DNA of 64,000 nucleotides from Rhodoferax saidenbachensis. Its GTDB lineage: Bacteria; Pseudomonadota; Gammaproteobacteria; Burkholderiales; Burkholderiaceae_C. The translations under genes were made by a program, and so were the position numbers. The stretch lies in NCBI RefSeq assembly GCF_001955715.1, contig NZ_CP019239.1:868001-932000 (forward strand), given 5' to 3'. Shown here one piece after another: positions 61,343 to 64,000 of the stretch. The stretch's first letter is position 1. Each line of letters starts with the position of its first letter. Under the pieces are notes generated by a model. It was not told the origin of the DNA. It saw only the letters and a list, made by a program, of their open reading frames with translations, and searched no databases.

Positions 61343-62575
61343 GTGATACCTATTCTTCCCTCCAGCGGTGCCACAGAGACCGTGGTGCAGCGCGATGTGC
61401 AGCACTACATGCGCCCCGGCACGCTGCAACTGAGCAGCCTGCCGCCGCTGTCGCTGTACGTGCACTTGCCCTGGTGTTTGAAGAAGTGCCCGTACTGTGA
61501 CTTCAATTCCCACGAACAAGCGGCAGGAGGCGTACCCGAACAGCGTTATGTCGACGCAGTCATCGCTGACCTGGAAGCCGCGTTGCCCCTGATCTGGGGC
61601 CGCAGCATCCACAGCATCTTTATCGGCGGCGGCACGCCCAGCCTGTTTGCACCAGCCACCATCGACCGTTTGCTAGGCGACATCCGTGCGCGCCTGCGGC
61701 TGGAGGCGGACTGCGAAATCACCATGGAGGCCAACCCCGGCACCTTCGAGAAAGACCGCTTCCGTGCATTTGCACAAGCGGGGGTCACGCGGCTGTCGAT
61801 TGGCGTGCAAAGTTTCAACGACGACCACTTGAAAGCGTTGGGCCGCGTGCACGACCGCGCGCAGGCGCTGGCAGCGGTGGAAGAAGCAGCGCAGTCCTTC
61901 AAGACCTTCAACCTGGACATCATGTATGCGCTGCCGGGCCAGACGCTGGAGCAGGTGGGGGAAGACATTGCCCAGGCGCTGCAGTTTGCACCACCGCACA
62001 TCTCCATCTACCACCTGACCATCGAGCCCAACACCTACTTCGCCAAGTTCCCGCCGCAGATTCCCGAAGACGATACGGCCTACGCCATGCTGGACCACAT
62101 CACCGAGTTGACCGGTGTGGCCGGGCTGGAGCGTTACGAGGTGTCGGCCTATGCCAAGGCGGGGCACCGCTGCAAACACAACCTCAACTACTGGCAGTTT
62201 GGTGACTATCTGGGTATTGGCGCTGGCGCCCACAGCAAGCTGAGCTTTGCGCACCGTGTGGTGCGCCAGGTGCGCTTTCGCGATCCGCGCCTGTACATGG
62301 ATAAAGCGCTGGGCGGCAACGCGCTGGCGCAAGAGGAAGAAGTAGCGCGGGCAGATTTACCGTTTGAATACATGCTCAACGCACTGCGCCTGCGCAACGG
62401 CTTTGGCCTGCGCGATTTCACCGAACGCACGGGTCTGGCCATCACCGCCATTGAGGCGGCGCTGCAGGAGGCCGAGCGCAAGGGCCTGATCGAGCGTGAC
62501 TTTGCCCGCGTGCGCCCCACCGTGCGCGGCTTTGATTTTCTGAGTGACTTGCAGGCGCTTTTCCTGTCAAACTAG
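61343..62575 (+). CDS. hemW: Radical SAM heme chaperone HemW
   Basis: This 410-residue radical SAM protein has C-xxx-C-xx-C in CLKKCPYC (about 47-54), followed by IGGGTPSLF and the HemW-specific tail. It was earlier called a coproporphyrinogen III oxidase; HemW transfers heme in the cell. The GTG at 61343 is chosen because close relatives have an N-terminal extension; ATG 61409 (MRPGTLQLS) is an alternative. It is 7 bp behind rdgB. Confidence 0.93.
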   Translation: MIPILPSSGATETVVQRDVQHYMRPGTLQLSSLPPLSLYVHLPWCLKKCPYCDFNSHEQAAGGVPEQRYVDAVIADLEAALPLIWGRSIHSIFIGGGTPSLFAPATIDRLLGDIRARLRLEADCEITMEANPGTFEKDRFRAFAQAGVTRLSIGVQSFNDDHLKALGRVHDRAQALAAVEEAAQSFKTFNLDIMYALPGQTLEQVGEDIAQALQFAPPHISIYHLTIEPNTYFAKFPPQIPEDDTAYAMLDHITELTGVAGLERYEVSAYAKAGHRCKHNLNYWQFGDYLGIGAGAHSKLSFAHRVVRQVRFRDPRLYMDKALGGNALAQEEEVARADLPFEYMLNALRLRNGFGLRDFTERTGLAITAIEAALQEAERKGLIERDFARVRPTVRGFDFLSDLQALFLSN

Positions 62576-62680
62576 CCCCCACGCTCCGCCGCTGCGCGGG
62601 TCGCTGCCCCCCAAGGGGGCTAATTTCCCTGCGGGGCTGACCGCCAAGCGGTTCAGACGCCTTGGGGCGGCCCGGCGGCA
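62576..62680 (+). repeat. GC-rich hairpin repeat behind hemW
   Basis: CCGCCGCTGCGCGGGTCGCT, GCCCCCC/AGGGGGC and CCTTGGGGCGGCCCGGCGGC, beginning directly after the hemW stop codon. It is the longest copy, with an extra inner hairpin (CCGCCAAGCGGTT). Confidence 0.7.
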
Positions 62681-62720
62681 AATTGCGATCACGCGACGGC
62701 GAGCAAATAGGAGGATCATC

Positions 62721-63398
62721 ATGTTCTCGGTCTATGGCACAGCAGGGCGCATGTTTCGTGGCTCCTTGGAGGAGCTGCGCAAGGTAGGTCCCGCATCGGC
62801 CTTGATGCGCACCCAGCGCGTGGGGGCTGCGGGGCAGGACGGGCAAGAGCGGCCGCCGTCGCAGTTCTCGGACTTGTTGCCTGACCCGCCCACTCCCGTG
62901 GACGTGGTCCACCGCAGCGCGGTGGCTGCTTATGCCCAGACCACCAAACCCGACGGACCACGCCAGCCCCTGACCCGGGTGGACGCCATCATGAGCACCG
63001 CTGTGGTGACGATTGCCGACACCTCCACGGTGGAAGAAGCCTGGGCGCTACTGGCCCGGCATGGGATGGGGCAAGCACCTGTGGTGACCGAAGCCGGTGT
63101 TCTCGTGGGTCTTTTGTCACGCGCCGATCTGATGCGCCCGGACCGGTTGCCCGGCCCCGAAAGCCACGCATTGGTGTGGCGCGCGCTGTTGGCGCAAAGC
63201 GTGGTGGAAGTGATGTGGACGCCGGTACCCAGCGTGGCGCCCGACACCGACATTCGCCGCCTGGCCCGCGTGCTGCTGGATACGGGGCTGCCCGGTTTGC
63301 CGGTGGTGGACGAAGGTGGCCAAGTGATTGGTTTTGTCTCGCGCTCCGACATCCTGCGCGCGGTGGTGGCCGACCCGCCGCTGGATTTGTGGACCTGA
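62721..63398 (+). CDS. CBS-domain protein
   Basis: This is a 225-residue protein with an ~80-residue N-terminal part of unknown fold and two CBS domains (about 85-145 and 155-220). Motifs are IMSTAVVTIADTSTVEEAWALL, HGMGQAPVVTEAGVLVGLLSRADLM and LPGLPVVDEGGQVIGFVSRSDILRA. CBS pairs bind adenosine-type ligands and regulate partners. AGGAGG lies ten bases before the ATG. The partner is unknown. Confidence 0.85.
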   Translation: MFSVYGTAGRMFRGSLEELRKVGPASALMRTQRVGAAGQDGQERPPSQFSDLLPDPPTPVDVVHRSAVAAYAQTTKPDGPRQPLTRVDAIMSTAVVTIADTSTVEEAWALLARHGMGQAPVVTEAGVLVGLLSRADLMRPDRLPGPESHALVWRALLAQSVVEVMWTPVPSVAPDTDIRRLARVLLDTGLPGLPVVDEGGQVIGFVSRSDILRAVVADPPLDLWT

Positions 63399-63481
63399 CC
63401 GTCAAAGTAGCGGGCGCATATATCCACCAGACACGATCCAGATAGAAAGTTATCTGTTGAGCTCGAGGCAACGGTCCGTGC

Positions 63482-64000
63482 TTACGGGTGAGTGCTGGTG
63501 TTGGATTGCATCCGGTCGCGCTGGGCCAGGGCAGGGAAGAACCTGAACCACAGGCCGGCCACGAGCATGGTGCCCACGCCACCCACCACCACCGAACCCA
63601 CCGGTCCCCACAAGGCCGCCGTGGCGCCCGATTCAAACTCACCCAACTGGTTGGATGCCCCGATAAAGATGGAGTTGACGGCGGAAACCCGGCCTCGCAT
63701 GGCATCGGGCGTTTCCAGCTGGACCAGCGTATTGCGCGTCACCACGCTGATGCAATCGGTGGCACCGGTCACCACAAGAGCCAGCAGCGAAAGCCAGAAG
63801 TATTCCGACAGACCAAACACCACCGTGGCGAGGCCAAACAGCCCCACCGCCATCAGTAACTTTTTGCCAACCCGCCGACGCATGGGCCACCGCGCCAGTA
63901 CCAGTGACATGGTCAACGCCCCAACTGCAGGGGCAGCGCGCAGAAATCCCAGGCCCACAGGCCCCGTGTGCAAGATGTCACGTGCATAAATGGGTAACAG
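63482..64000 (-). CDS. MFS transporter, C-terminal part (5' end outside window)
   Basis: The open frame runs from the window end (LLPIYARDILHTGPVGLGFLRA) to a stop at 63482. It contains the second half of an MFS exporter with several membrane helices and the motif RGRVSAVNSIFIGASNQLGEFESG, typical of the EntS/enterobactin-exporter-like group. About 173 residues are visible; whole proteins are ~420. The substrate cannot be told. It is convergent with the CBS gene. Confidence 0.85.
   Translation of the reverse strand: MLPIYARDILHTGPVGLGFLRAAPAVGALTMSLVLARWPMRRRVGKKLLMAVGLFGLATVVFGLSEYFWLSLLALVVTGATDCISVVTRNTLVQLETPDAMRGRVSAVNSIFIGASNQLGEFESGATAALWGPVGSVVVGGVGTMLVAGLWFRFFPALAQRDRMQSNTSTHP

Overview
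The window is a stretch of bacterial chromosome from a betaproteobacterium, most likely of the Comamonadaceae (Rhodoferax/Polaromonas/Acidovorax relatives). The evidence is the high GC content, the familiar Burkholderiales gene orders (lolB-ispE-tRNA-Gln-prs-rplY-pth; greB/spoT-rpoZ-gmk-yicC-kinase-phosphatase-rph-rdgB-hemW; rapZ-recN-nadK-hrcA) and short interspersed repeats of the type found in that family. No phage, plasmid, insertion sequence or CRISPR array is visible. Most of the window is housekeeping DNA.

Layout. 1-6.0 kb: a membrane/FAD-oxidoreductase fusion cut by the window edge, a CDP-alcohol phosphatidyltransferase, then the ATPase and permease of a YnjBCD-type ABC importer with a small Rieske protein between them. 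6.2-10.8 kb: an SDR oxidoreductase and several small accessory genes (KTSC, HEPN-like, GNAT, glycine-zipper, DUF2835), an outer-membrane barrel and a cytochrome b561. 10.8-16.3 kb: YegD-like Hsp70, esterase, SMP-30-like protein, the displaced YnjB-like binding protein and FtsY. 16.3-24.1 kb: paired M16 peptidases, DUF3592 protein, diguanylate cyclase, RsmD, CoaD, UspA, amidase, ferredoxin. 24.1-31.3 kb: DUF4124 protein, Pth, L25, Prs, tRNA-Gln, IspE, LolB, TPR protein, MutM. 31.4-40.1 kb: dynamin-like GTPase, MutY, a large palindromic element, RapZ, RecN, NadK, a second structured element, HrcA and a CAU tRNA. 40.2-45.4 kb: solute-binding protein, uncharacterised protein, Cache-type diguanylate cyclase, PIG-L deacetylase, MerR regulator and SCP2 protein. 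45.5-52.0 kb: a five-gene acyl-CoA carboxylation operon resembling atuCDEF (acyclic terpene/branched acyl-CoA catabolism) ending in a BKACE-family enzyme. 52.0-64 kb: tRNA-Arg, a third diguanylate cyclase, GreB, SpoT, RpoZ, Gmk, YicC, a Ser/Thr kinase and a frameshifted PP2C phosphatase, Rph, RdgB, HemW, a CBS protein and a partial MFS exporter.

The most unusual signal is in the repeats. At least eleven copies of a roughly 55-60 bp repeat (core ATAGCTGCTTGCGCA ... AGGGCTAGAGGCC) are scattered in both orientations. Six lie inside genes, and two of those supply secretion signals: the lipobox of LolB and the signal-peptide core of the DUF4124 protein. Three larger inverted-repeat elements without genes (2726-3213, 34557-35132, 38729-38995) and a family of GC-rich hairpins directly behind stop codons complete the picture. 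Functionally, the points most worth testing are the atu-like operon with a BKACE in place of an HMG-CoA-lyase-type enzyme and its MerR operator, the frameshift in the PP2C gene, and the dynamin-like gene between mutM and mutY.
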